A stretch of 51,248 nucleotides of DNA from Deltaproteobacteria bacterium (GTDB lineage Bacteria; Desulfobacterota; Desulfobaccia; Desulfobaccales; 0-14-0-80-60-11), in contig QZIZ01000007.1 in assembly GCA_003599195.1 (NCBI GenBank), positions 1-51,248 of the forward strand, in the 5' to 3' direction. The notes beneath the pieces were generated by a model that was not told the DNA's origin, did no database searches, and saw nothing but the letters and a program-made list of their open reading frames with translations. Positions 18,101 through 24,340 of this stretch are shown here, piece after piece. Each line of letters starts with the position of its first letter. Positions within the stretch are counted from its first letter, which is position 1. A program made the translations under genes and the position numbers.

Positions 18101-18135
18101 AAGTTCCAGGTTCCAGGTTCCGAGTTCTAAGTTAA
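18101..18135. repeat. Heptamer stutter array (GTTCCAG units)
   Basis: GTTCCAG-GTTCCAG-GTTCCGA-GTTCTAA, period seven, directly upstream of the ribosome site of the frameshifted molybdopterin-binding gene, where an intact N-terminus would be expected. Confidence 0.7.
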
Positions 18136-18244
18136 AGGAATGCCCTTTAAGGACTTTTCATAATTTTTGGGTGGATCAATGATTCATGAGGAACTGCCCC
18201 CCCCAAAATTGGCATATCTAATGGAAATTAAAACAATTGCCTCT

Positions 18245-18270
18245 GCGCTATTCTCAACTTAGAATAGCGC
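18245..18270. promoter_or_regulatory. Perfect ModE-type operator palindrome
   Basis: GCGCTATTCT-N6-AGAATAGCGC: 10-base perfect arms with a CAACTT spacer. Same half-site and spacing as the sites at 17157-17206 and 18678-18701. It lies between the ModE-like gene and the molybdopterin-binding gene, about 170 bases upstream of the latter. Confidence 0.7.
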
Positions 18271-18293
18271 TGGCAAAAATAAATAGAACTGCC

Positions 18294-18677
18294 TCAAATC
18301 TCTTGATTTTTTAACCATTCCTGGAACTTATCCGCCATCTCCCAGAAATTAGCCACAGCCTTCTCGCCTGCCGGGGTCAGCCAGGCCCGGCCACCGTTTT
18401 TGCCTCCGAAAGTGCGGGCCACCAGGTCTTCCCCGGCCAGCCGGTTCATGTCCGCCACCAGGGACCAGGCATGACTGTATGCCATCTCCATGGACCGGGC
18501 CGCGGCGGCGATGGAGCCCAGCTCGCGGATCCGCTCCAGAAGCACCACCCGCCCCCAACTGAGGTAGGTCTCCCCGTCTCTTTCCAGCCAAAGGCGCCCC
18601 TTGATCTGCATCCCGGCAGCCTCAGAGCTGGCGGCCAGGGCGGTGCCCCGGCCATGGTCTTTTTTCTTGATGGCCAT
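18294..18677 (-). CDS. ModE-like winged-helix regulator without a Mop domain
   Basis: 127 residues. The centre matches the N-terminal DNA-binding domain of ModE: LSWGRVVLLERIRELGSIAA then AARSMEMAYSHAWSLVADMN and TFGGKNGGRAWLTPAGEKAV. The C-terminal molybdate-binding Mop domains of full ModE are absent; the protein ends in a short helix. A short N-terminal extension is Lys/Ala-rich. The start at 18677 sits right beside an operator-like palindrome (18678-18701), suggesting autorepression. It lies upstream of, and on the same strand as, the tungstate uptake genes and is the obvious controller of the four palindromes. How it senses the oxyanion without Mop domains is unclear. Confidence 0.85.
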   Translation of the reverse strand: MAIKKKDHGRGTALAASSEAAGMQIKGRLWLERDGETYLSWGRVVLLERIRELGSIAAAARSMEMAYSHAWSLVADMNRLAGEDLVARTFGGKNGGRAWLTPAGEKAVANFWEMADKFQEWLKNQEI

Positions 18678-18701
18678 CGCTATTCTGGAAAAAAGATAGC
18701 A
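18678..18701 (-). promoter_or_regulatory. ModE-type operator at the regulator's own start codon
   Basis: CGCTATTCT-N6-AAGATAGCA: the left arm is perfect, the right arm matches six of nine positions. It begins one base upstream of the regulator's ATG, covering its ribosome-binding region. Confidence 0.5.
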
Positions 18702-18937
18702 AAATCCTTCCGGCAACTCAACTTTTTTTCTTAAATATACGATACGAAAGATAGGGAATTTACGGTTGCCTTGAGGAGGGACGGGAGATTGGGTCCTTTG
18801 TTTCCCGGGGCTTGCGGTTTTCGAGAAACCGCTGTAAAAAAATGGCTCACCTTTAACCAAAATTTCTGATAAAATTATGTTTTCAAAATTTTATCCGAAA
18901 TATTAAGATAAGTTCGGGAACTTGAAGCAAATAATTC

Positions 18938-18967
18938 TTGACTACAAAATTTGTTATTAACTAAACT
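18938..18967 (+). promoter_or_regulatory. Putative promoter ahead of the leader RNA
   Basis: TTGACT (18938-18943), 18-base spacer, TAAACT (18962-18967) in AT-rich sequence. Transcription would start near 18975 and run through the structured segment into the RND exporter gene. Confidence 0.4.
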
Positions 18968-18989
18968 ATAGACACATTCTCATGGTCTA

Positions 18990-19099
18990 ACTATTGAGAG
19001 CGCCGGCCTGGCATTAAGCAGGGGGAGAAGGGCGGGAGCTTTTGAGGACCGCGTTGCACGCCGCCCAGGAAGTGGTGTACCCGCCTATTTTTTCTCCCC
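18990..19099 (+). ncRNA. Possible structured leader RNA with terminator-like end
   Basis: GC-rich island in AT-rich surroundings. GGGGAGAA (19022-19029) can pair with TTCTCCCC (19092-19099) and GGCGGG (19031-19036) with CCCGCC (19080-19085); GCG-TTGCA-CGC forms an inner hairpin. CCCGCC is followed by TATTTTTTCT, so the GGCGGG/CCCGCC stem plus T-run could terminate transcription 20 or so bases before the RND gene, while the outer pairing would mask the T-run. No known riboswitch class was recognised. Confidence 0.35.
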
Positions 19100-19121
19100 T
19101 AATTAAGAACAAGGAATTGCT

Positions 19122-21908
19122 TTGCCCGATAACTTTGAATCGTCACAGACCTGCCAGCATCTGATCAGGGGACTGCAACGGTTCGCCTGGCCCATCATTG
19201 CCGTGGCTTTGGTGTTGGCCGGGCTTTCGGTTTACTACGCCCTCACGCATCTGGCCTTCCGCACCAACCGCAACGATTTGGTGGCCAGCGAGCAGAAGCT
19301 CATCGCCCGCAGCGAACGACTGGACAAGGCCTTCGGTTCCCATGACGGGTTGATGGTGGTCGCGGAAAACGGCCACCGCAGCAACTCCATCCGCTTTGCC
19401 GAGGCCCTGGCCACAGAGTTGCGCCGCTATCCCAAGGAATTCCCCGAATTTTTCTACCGGCTCGAACCGGACCGGTTCAAGCAATGGGCCTTACTCTACC
19501 TGGAGCCCAAGGAACTGGCGAACCTCAAGGCCAATCTCCTGGAGAACCGCCAGGTCCTGGAGGGGTTGGCAGCCAGCCCCAATCTCACCGGATATTTCCA
19601 GGTCGTCAACGGGGAAATCACCCGTTCCATGATCGGCCACCTCTTCACCGAGTTTCTGGAAGAGGGCAAGGCTGAGGAAAAGCTGCCGGACCTTTCTTTC
19701 CTGAACGCCACCTTGCGGCAGTTGCAGCAGCGCCTGGAAGGGGACCGGAACTATGTCTCCCCCCTTAAGAGCTTCTTCCCGGGGGAATTGGCCGATCTGT
19801 CCCAGGAAGGCTACCTGTTTACCGAAAACGACAAGTACCTGCTCTTCCTGATTACCCCGGAGGAAGACGGCTACGCCACTTCCAGCCGCACCCTGGCGCT
19901 GCTCAGGCAGATTGTGGATCAGGTCAAGGCCGGATTTCCCCATCTTCAGGCCGGGGTGACCGGACCCGCGGCCCTGGAAGCCGACGAAATGGCCGGGGCC
20001 ATGAAAGACATCGCCCTGGCCACCTGGCTCTCCCTGATGGGCCAGATGCTGCTGCTCATCATCTTTTTGCGCAGCTTAAAAAGGCCGCTTTTAGAGTGCG
20101 TGGTCCTGGTCACCGGGCTGTGCCTGACCTTCGGGGTAGCCACCCTGGTGGTGGGCCATCTCAACCTCCTCTCCATGGTCTTCGCGCCCTTGATGCTGGG
20201 GCTCACCATCGATTACGGCATCCATTGGTTCTGCCGCCTGGAGGAGGAACAGAACAGCAAGAAACGCGTCTCCCTGGAAACCCTGGCCTATACCCTGAGA
20301 CGGGCCGCGCCCGGGATTACTTACGCGGCCCTGGCTGCGGCCTTTTCCTTCCTGCCCCTGGTCTTCACGGGGTTTAAAGGGCTGGCGGAGATGGGGCAGA
20401 TTCTCGCGTTGGGCATGCTGATCATGCTGGTGGTTACCCTGGTGGTGCTGCCGGCTTTGGTCATGGTCACGGAAAAGTGCCGCCCCGCAAGTGCGCCCCA
20501 TGAGACCCACGCCCCCCGCCCCTTCCTGGCCCTGGCCTGGAAACGCCCGGGGGTGATTGCGGTTCTGGGCCTGGGGCTGATGGCTCTGGGGGCTTTTAGT
20601 TTTACCAAGGTAAATTTCGATCTCAACCCCTTGCACCTGCAGAATCAAAATACGGAATCGGTGGTCTGGGAACTGAAGCTGCTCAAAGATTCCCGGTATT
20701 CCACCGCGTATGGGGCCTTGACCGCCAATTCCCTGGCGGAGCTGGAGGCCAAATCCCGGAAGTTGAAGGAGTTGCCCACCGTCTCCCACGTGGAGTCGGC
20801 CCTGTCTTTCCTCCCCGGCGGGGTGGAGGCCAAACGGGCCATGCTCCAGGAACTGGGGCCGGTTTTTTCCGGGGTGGACTTTCCCGGGTCCCCTTCCACC
20901 GCCTCTGCTCCTGCGGAGTTGGCCGAGGTGTTGGGGCGCATCAATTTCAAGCTCACCCAGGCTCGCAGCGGTCTGGAAAACGCCGATGATTCGGCCGCCA
21001 AGACCCAGATCCTGGAGGCATGCGCCCTGCTGAACCGGGTCATTCTGCTCTTGAACCCCCAGTTGCATCCTGAGTCCGTGGCTGCGGTGGCCGATTTTGA
21101 GAAGCGCTTTTTCGGTGACCTCAAGAATATGTGGGACCTCCTCAAGGAGAACCTGCTGGCTGCGCCCCCCGGCCTGACGGATCTCCCCCCGGAGATCAAG
21201 AAACGCTTTGTCAGTTCCGACGGTGAGCTGCTGATCAGGGTCTTCCCCTCTCTGGACATCTGGGACCACGCACCCCTGGAGAAATTCGTCTATGACCTGA
21301 AGAAGGTGGACCCCGAGGCGGTGGGGGACCCCGTCCTGCTGCATCACTTCAACCTGGCCTTCCGCAACGCCTGTCTCTGGGCCGCAGGCATCGCCCTGGC
21401 CGCCATCGCGGTGATGCTGCTGTTGCTCTTCCGCAGCCTGAAACTGACCCTGCTGGCGCTTTTGCCTCTCTTTGTCGGCACCGGCTGGACCCTGAACATG
21501 ATGTGGCTGCTGAATCTGCCTTTTAATCAGGCCAACGTGCTTTTTCTGCCTTTGATCTTGGGAGAAGCCATTGAATTTGGTATTATCATTCTGGTGCGCT
21601 GGCGGATGGAGGAATCCACCCGGGCCATCACCCTGCCGGCGTCCACCGCCAAAGGGGTGGCCCTGGCCGCGTTGACCACCACCCTGGGTTTCGGCAGCCT
21701 GATGATCTCCGGGCACCAGGGCGTCTTCAGCCTGGGCCTTTTGGCCACCGTGGGCAGCCTCAGCGTGCTGCTGGCCTCCTTGAGTGTCCTGCCGGCTTTT
21801 CTCAGGCTGTTGGAAAAGAGCTATAAGGAAACCATTCCTGCGTTTCCCCAGTTGGAAGTGTTGGGGCGCAGGCTAACTCAGCTCTTGGGATGGAAAACGG
21901 CGCGATGA
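19122..21908 (+). CDS. HpnN-like RND/MMPL exporter
   Basis: 928 residues with the two-fold RND plan: one TM helix near the N-terminus (about 20-40), a large periplasmic loop, a cluster of five TM helices (about 290-460), a thirteenth-type single helix (about 475-495), a second loop, and five more helices (about 740-905). GLTIDYGIHWFCRLEEE in the first cluster and LGEAIEFGIIILVRWRMEES in the second are the proton-relay helices. Its N-terminal half resembles HpnN, which moves hopanoids to the outer membrane; other MMPL lipid exporters are possible. Start is TTG at 19122 after AAGGA. It overlaps the next gene as ATGA, and that gene encodes an HpnM/MlaC-type protein, the usual partner. Other hopanoid genes are not in the window. 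Confidence 0.85.
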   Translation: MPDNFESSQTCQHLIRGLQRFAWPIIAVALVLAGLSVYYALTHLAFRTNRNDLVASEQKLIARSERLDKAFGSHDGLMVVAENGHRSNSIRFAEALATELRRYPKEFPEFFYRLEPDRFKQWALLYLEPKELANLKANLLENRQVLEGLAASPNLTGYFQVVNGEITRSMIGHLFTEFLEEGKAEEKLPDLSFLNATLRQLQQRLEGDRNYVSPLKSFFPGELADLSQEGYLFTENDKYLLFLITPEEDGYATSSRTLALLRQIVDQVKAGFPHLQAGVTGPAALEADEMAGAMKDIALATWLSLMGQMLLLIIFLRSLKRPLLECVVLVTGLCLTFGVATLVVGHLNLLSMVFAPLMLGLTIDYGIHWFCRLEEEQNSKKRVSLETLAYTLRRAAPGITYAALAAAFSFLPLVFTGFKGLAEMGQILALGMLIMLVVTLVVLPALVMVTEKCRPASAPHETHAPRPFLALAWKRPGVIAVLGLGLMALGAFSFTKVNFDLNPLHLQNQNTESVVWELKLLKDSRYSTAYGALTANSLAELEAKSRKLKELPTVSHVESALSFLPGGVEAKRAMLQELGPVFSGVDFPGSPSTASAPAELAEVLGRINFKLTQARSGLENADDSAAKTQILEACALLNRVILLLNPQLHPESVAAVADFEKRFFGDLKNMWDLLKENLLAAPPGLTDLPPEIKKRFVSSDGELLIRVFPSLDIWDHAPLEKFVYDLKKVDPEAVGDPVLLHHFNLAFRNACLWAAGIALAAIAVMLLLLFRSLKLTLLALLPLFVGTGWTLNMMWLLNLPFNQANVLFLPLILGEAIEFGIIILVRWRMEESTRAITLPASTAKGVALAALTTTLGFGSLMISGHQGVFSLGLLATVGSLSVLLASLSVLPAFLRLLEKSYKETIPAFPQLEVLGRRLTQLLGWKTAR

Positions 21909-22507
21909 AAAAGTTGCTCTCCCGTATCTGCCCGGCCCTGGCGATCCTTTGCCTTTTAGCCTCTGCCGCCTTTGCAGTAACCCCCACCGCTTACGTGAAA
22001 GGTATTTTGGATCAGGTCATTGCCATCCAAACCGACCCGGCCAAATCCGGCCCGGGGCATAGAAAAGCCCGGGGGCAGGCCATCCGCGAAATCATTAAGA
22101 ATAATTTCGACTTCGACCTCATGGCCAAAAACTCCCTGGGGTCGGCGTACGGGGGCCTCAGCTCCGGCCAGCGCCAGGAATTCGTGACCACCTTCCGCTA
22201 CCTCTTCCAGGATTCGTATACCCGCCTGGTCCTGGATTTCCTCAAAAAGGAAACCATCAAATACGACCAGGAGCGCCGGGAAGGCCAGGGAGCCCGGGTG
22301 AATACCAAACTGGTCCGCACCAACGAGACCATTCCCGTTGACTACCTGATGCGGCCCAAGGGCGAAGGCTGGCTGCTGTATGACGTAATCGTAGACGGGG
22401 TGAGCATCCTGGACAATTACCAGCGCCAGTTTACCCAGGTGATCCGGACCAATGGCTTTGATTTTCTCCTGAAAAAGATGAAGACCCAGAAGCAGGCTTT
22501 GCAGTAA
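21905..22507 (+). CDS. MlaC/HpnM-like periplasmic lipid carrier
   Basis: 200 residues. Signal peptide ending SAAFA, then a Tol_Tol_Ttg2/MlaC domain: the REIIKNNFDFDLMAKNSLG segment, LSSGQRQEFVTTFRYLFQDSYTR, and the terminal WLLYDVIVDGVSILDNYQRQF are typical. MlaC proteins shuttle phospholipids across the periplasm; HpnM is the version linked to hopanoid export. The start at 21905 overlaps the upstream stop (ATGA) and is preferred to an in-frame ATG at 21890. Co-translation with the exporter supports one lipid-transport pathway. Confidence 0.9.
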   Translation: MKKLLSRICPALAILCLLASAAFAVTPTAYVKGILDQVIAIQTDPAKSGPGHRKARGQAIREIIKNNFDFDLMAKNSLGSAYGGLSSGQRQEFVTTFRYLFQDSYTRLVLDFLKKETIKYDQERREGQGARVNTKLVRTNETIPVDYLMRPKGEGWLLYDVIVDGVSILDNYQRQFTQVIRTNGFDFLLKKMKTQKQALQ

Positions 22508-22732
22508 TACAGTTTTTAGTTTTTAGTTTCGGTGTCTTGGATAAGAGACTTCTGAGTTCTATTCCACCTTCCAGCCAACGCATCTATTCCCCGGAAAAAA
22601 CAACCCCTCCGAACCTGGGCCATTGAAAATCAGGCCCCGATGATTATTTTACCCCTAAATAATTCGGCCAAATCGTTGACCGTGGCGGGCTCCGTCCGTC
22701 TCGGGCTGTCCCAGGTCGCAAAGGAGGGGAAA
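22505..22732. other. Gap with heptamer array and leader of a small gene
   Basis: AGTTTTT-AGTTTTT-AGTTTCG (about 22509-22530) is a period-7 array right after the hpnM-like stop. The remainder carries no recognisable gene; an in-frame extension of the next ORF to 22640 exists but the strong ribosome site is at 22720-22730. Confidence 0.5.
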
Positions 22733-23008
22733 ATGATCGTTTATGTCACTGACACCGGCTCGGATCGAACGGAGCTCGCAGAGATTCTGATCCAGGAAGG
22801 GGTGACCTACCAGGAGTGCCAGGCTACCTTTGAAAGGGAAGTGGGCATGTCTAGCACCGGCATCCTGGAAATCCAAGCCAATCTCCCGGAAATAAGGAAA
22901 CCCGGGGTTACTGATGAGCGGTTCTGGAAACTCCCTTCCGGCCGCCTGATCGTCACCGATATGGAGAACAACCTGGACCGGATCGAGACCCCGCGGCCAG
23001 GAGCCTAG
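22733..23008 (+). CDS. Small hypothetical protein
   Basis: 91 residues, beginning MIVYVTDTGSDRTELAEILI and ending in a charged DMENNLDRIETPRPG tail. AAGGAGGGG precedes the ATG by a few bases, which decides the start. No family recognised. The beginning (a beta strand, then TDTGSDRTELAEILIQEG) looks like an alpha/beta fold. It is followed by a strong hairpin (23026-23053). Confidence 0.6.
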   Translation: MIVYVTDTGSDRTELAEILIQEGVTYQECQATFEREVGMSSTGILEIQANLPEIRKPGVTDERFWKLPSGRLIVTDMENNLDRIETPRPGA

Positions 23009-23025
23009 AGCGGCAATTTTATTAG

Positions 23026-23053
23026 GGGAGGGCCGGCAGCCCCCGGCCCTCCC
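23026..23053. terminator. Bidirectional terminator-like hairpin
   Basis: GGGAGGGCCGG / CCGGCCCTCCC, 11 perfect pairs, 6-base loop, between convergent genes. T-rich sequence lies on both sides (TCAAAATCTCTTTT after it; on the other strand TAATAAAATTG), so it can serve both genes. Confidence 0.6.
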
Positions 23054-23079
23054 TCAAAATCTCTTTTGCGGATCTCTGC

Positions 23080-23856
23080 TTAGGACTGGAACCGGGGTTT
23101 GCGTTTTTCCAGAAAAGCGCTCACCCCCTCCTCGACGTCCGGGCCGACGAAACACAGGGCAAAGTTCTCGGCCTCCAGGGCGCAGCCGGTCTTCAAGTCC
23201 GCGTCCGCCCCCCCATCGATCACCTTTTTTACCGACTCCAGGGCCAACCGGCTCTTGGCGGCCAGGTTCCGGGCTGCGTTCCGGCATTCCTCCAGAAAGG
23301 AGGCTTCCGGAAATACCCGGGCCACCAGGCCCAGGTTCCTGGCTTCCTCCGCATCGATGAGGCGTCCGGTGAGGCACAGCTCCTTGGCCAGGGTTTTTCC
23401 CGCCAGCCGGGCCAGGCGTTGGGGGCCGCCCCAGCAAGGATTGAACCCCAGGTTGACCTCCGGCGCGCCGAACTTGGTGTTGGCCGCGGCATAGATAAAA
23501 TCGCAGGCCAGGGCGACTTCCAGGCCGCCGCCCAGGACAAAGCCGTGGACGCAGGCGATCACCGGGATGGGGAGGGCTTCCAGCCTGAAAAGCACCTCCT
23601 GGCCCGCGTGGGCCAACTGCCGGGCGCGCAAAGGGTCCAGCTCCAGAAACTGCTTGATGTCCGCGCCGGCGATAAAGGCCCGCCCTTGGCCGGTGAGGAG
23701 CAACACCCGGATGGCTTGGTCGGCCCGCACCGCATCCACGGCCCGGGAGAATTCTGCGAGCATCTCCGGGTTCAGGGCGTTCAACTTCTCCGGACGGTTA
23801 AAGCTCAAAGTGGCTGCCGGACCGTCAATGGTGAGGATCAGAGTGTTATAGGACAT
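23080..23856 (-). CDS. Enoyl-CoA hydratase/isomerase family protein
   Basis: 258 residues, crotonase fold, cytoplasmic. The oxyanion-hole segment is GRAFIAGADIKQF. GGGLEVALACDFIYAA and GAPEVNLGFNPCWGG supply the two acidic residues used by hydratases, so enoyl-CoA hydration in beta-oxidation or in degradation of aromatic or short acids is likely. Exact substrate cannot be told. The start at 23856 has GAGGAGGAC just upstream; an earlier in-frame ATG runs into the heptamer array. No other acyl-CoA gene is adjacent. Confidence 0.92.
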   Translation of the reverse strand: MSYNTLILTIDGPAATLSFNRPEKLNALNPEMLAEFSRAVDAVRADQAIRVLLLTGQGRAFIAGADIKQFLELDPLRARQLAHAGQEVLFRLEALPIPVIACVHGFVLGGGLEVALACDFIYAAANTKFGAPEVNLGFNPCWGGPQRLARLAGKTLAKELCLTGRLIDAEEARNLGLVARVFPEASFLEECRNAARNLAAKSRLALESVKKVIDGGADADLKTGCALEAENFALCFVGPDVEEGVSAFLEKRKPRFQS

Positions 23857-23867
23857 GTCCTCCTCCT

Positions 23868-23985
23868 CAATAAGTTCCGAGTTCCGGGTTCCAAGTCTAA
23901 TGAGTTCAAAGTTCAAGGTTCAAAGTCAAGAGCATTGCTTGCGTAAAAAGTCCTTGGTTCCATGTCCCAAGTCTACCCTGCTTCA
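23868..23985. repeat. Heptamer stutter array (GTTCCGA / GTTCAAA units)
   Basis: Two blocks: GTTCCGA-GTTCCGG-GTTCCAA and GTTCAAA-GTTCAAG-GTTCAAA, period seven, with looser copies up to about 23975. It begins about 12 bases upstream of the enoyl-CoA hydratase start. A perfect hairpin CGCAGGCG-TCT-CGCCTGCG follows at 23998-24016. Confidence 0.75.
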
Positions 23986-24018
23986 AGTTTAGACCTGCGC
24001 AGGCGTCTCGCCTGCGAC

Positions 24019-24168
24019 CTACCGGGCGATGTCCACACAGGACCATAAGACGGAGTCGCCGGTTTTGTTGCGCACATAGGTTATAAAGCTGAAATAAGTC
24101 AGGGCCCTTTGCAGCCTTTCCGGGTCATCCGGCGCAATACCGGCAGGAAAATTAAAGGCGCCCATCAT
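24019..24168 (-). CDS. Very small ORF downstream of glycogen phosphorylase (second)
   Basis: 49 residues beginning MMGAFNFPAGIAPDDPERLQ and containing ALTYFSFITYVRNKTGDSVL. AAAGGAGC lies seven bases before the ATG at 24168 (24165 is an alternative). A clear ribosome site, its position 28 bases after another small ORF and plausible composition support translation; no homologue is recognised. A palindrome at 23998-24016 follows the stop and may end the transcript. Confidence 0.45.
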   Translation of the reverse strand: MMGAFNFPAGIAPDDPERLQRALTYFSFITYVRNKTGDSVLWSCVDIAR

Positions 24169-24196
24169 TTTTGCTCCTTTGTAGGCAGTTCGTGCC

Positions 24197-24340
24197 TCAA
24201 TTATGGTTATCGCGGCTCCTTACCCCCATCCCCGGGTTTGGCTTATTTTTTTGTCTCAATATCTCCGTCACGGTTTTTTCCGGGGGACGCGCCAAACTCC
24301 TAATAAGCAGGATCACCAGGTCTTCCTCGCCGGTGTTCAT
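24197..24340 (-). CDS. Very small ORF coupled to glycogen phosphorylase (first)
   Basis: 47 residues beginning MNTGEEDLVILLIRSLARPP, basic towards the C-terminus. Its ATG overlaps the glgP stop codon as ATGA (24337-24340), the usual sign of translational coupling. No family recognised. Low confidence: the overlap could be chance, but this and the following ORF at 24019 together account for the whole gap. Confidence 0.4.
   Translation of the reverse strand: MNTGEEDLVILLIRSLARPPEKTVTEILRQKNKPNPGMGVRSRDNHN

Larger units (their letters stand above)
18702..19121. other. Divergent intergenic region holding a promoter and structured leader
   Basis: About 420 bases between the ModE-like gene and the RND exporter. 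The left half (18702-18935) is AT-rich without a recognisable gene; a minus-strand frame is open to 18860 but lacks family similarity. The right half holds the promoter at 18938-18967 and the leader RNA described separately. Confidence 0.5.

Noticed and set aside
18702-18860. Longer N-terminus for the ModE-like regulator, starting at 18860
   Set aside because: The extra residues show no similarity to ModE and the region is AT-rich promoter-like DNA containing an operator half.
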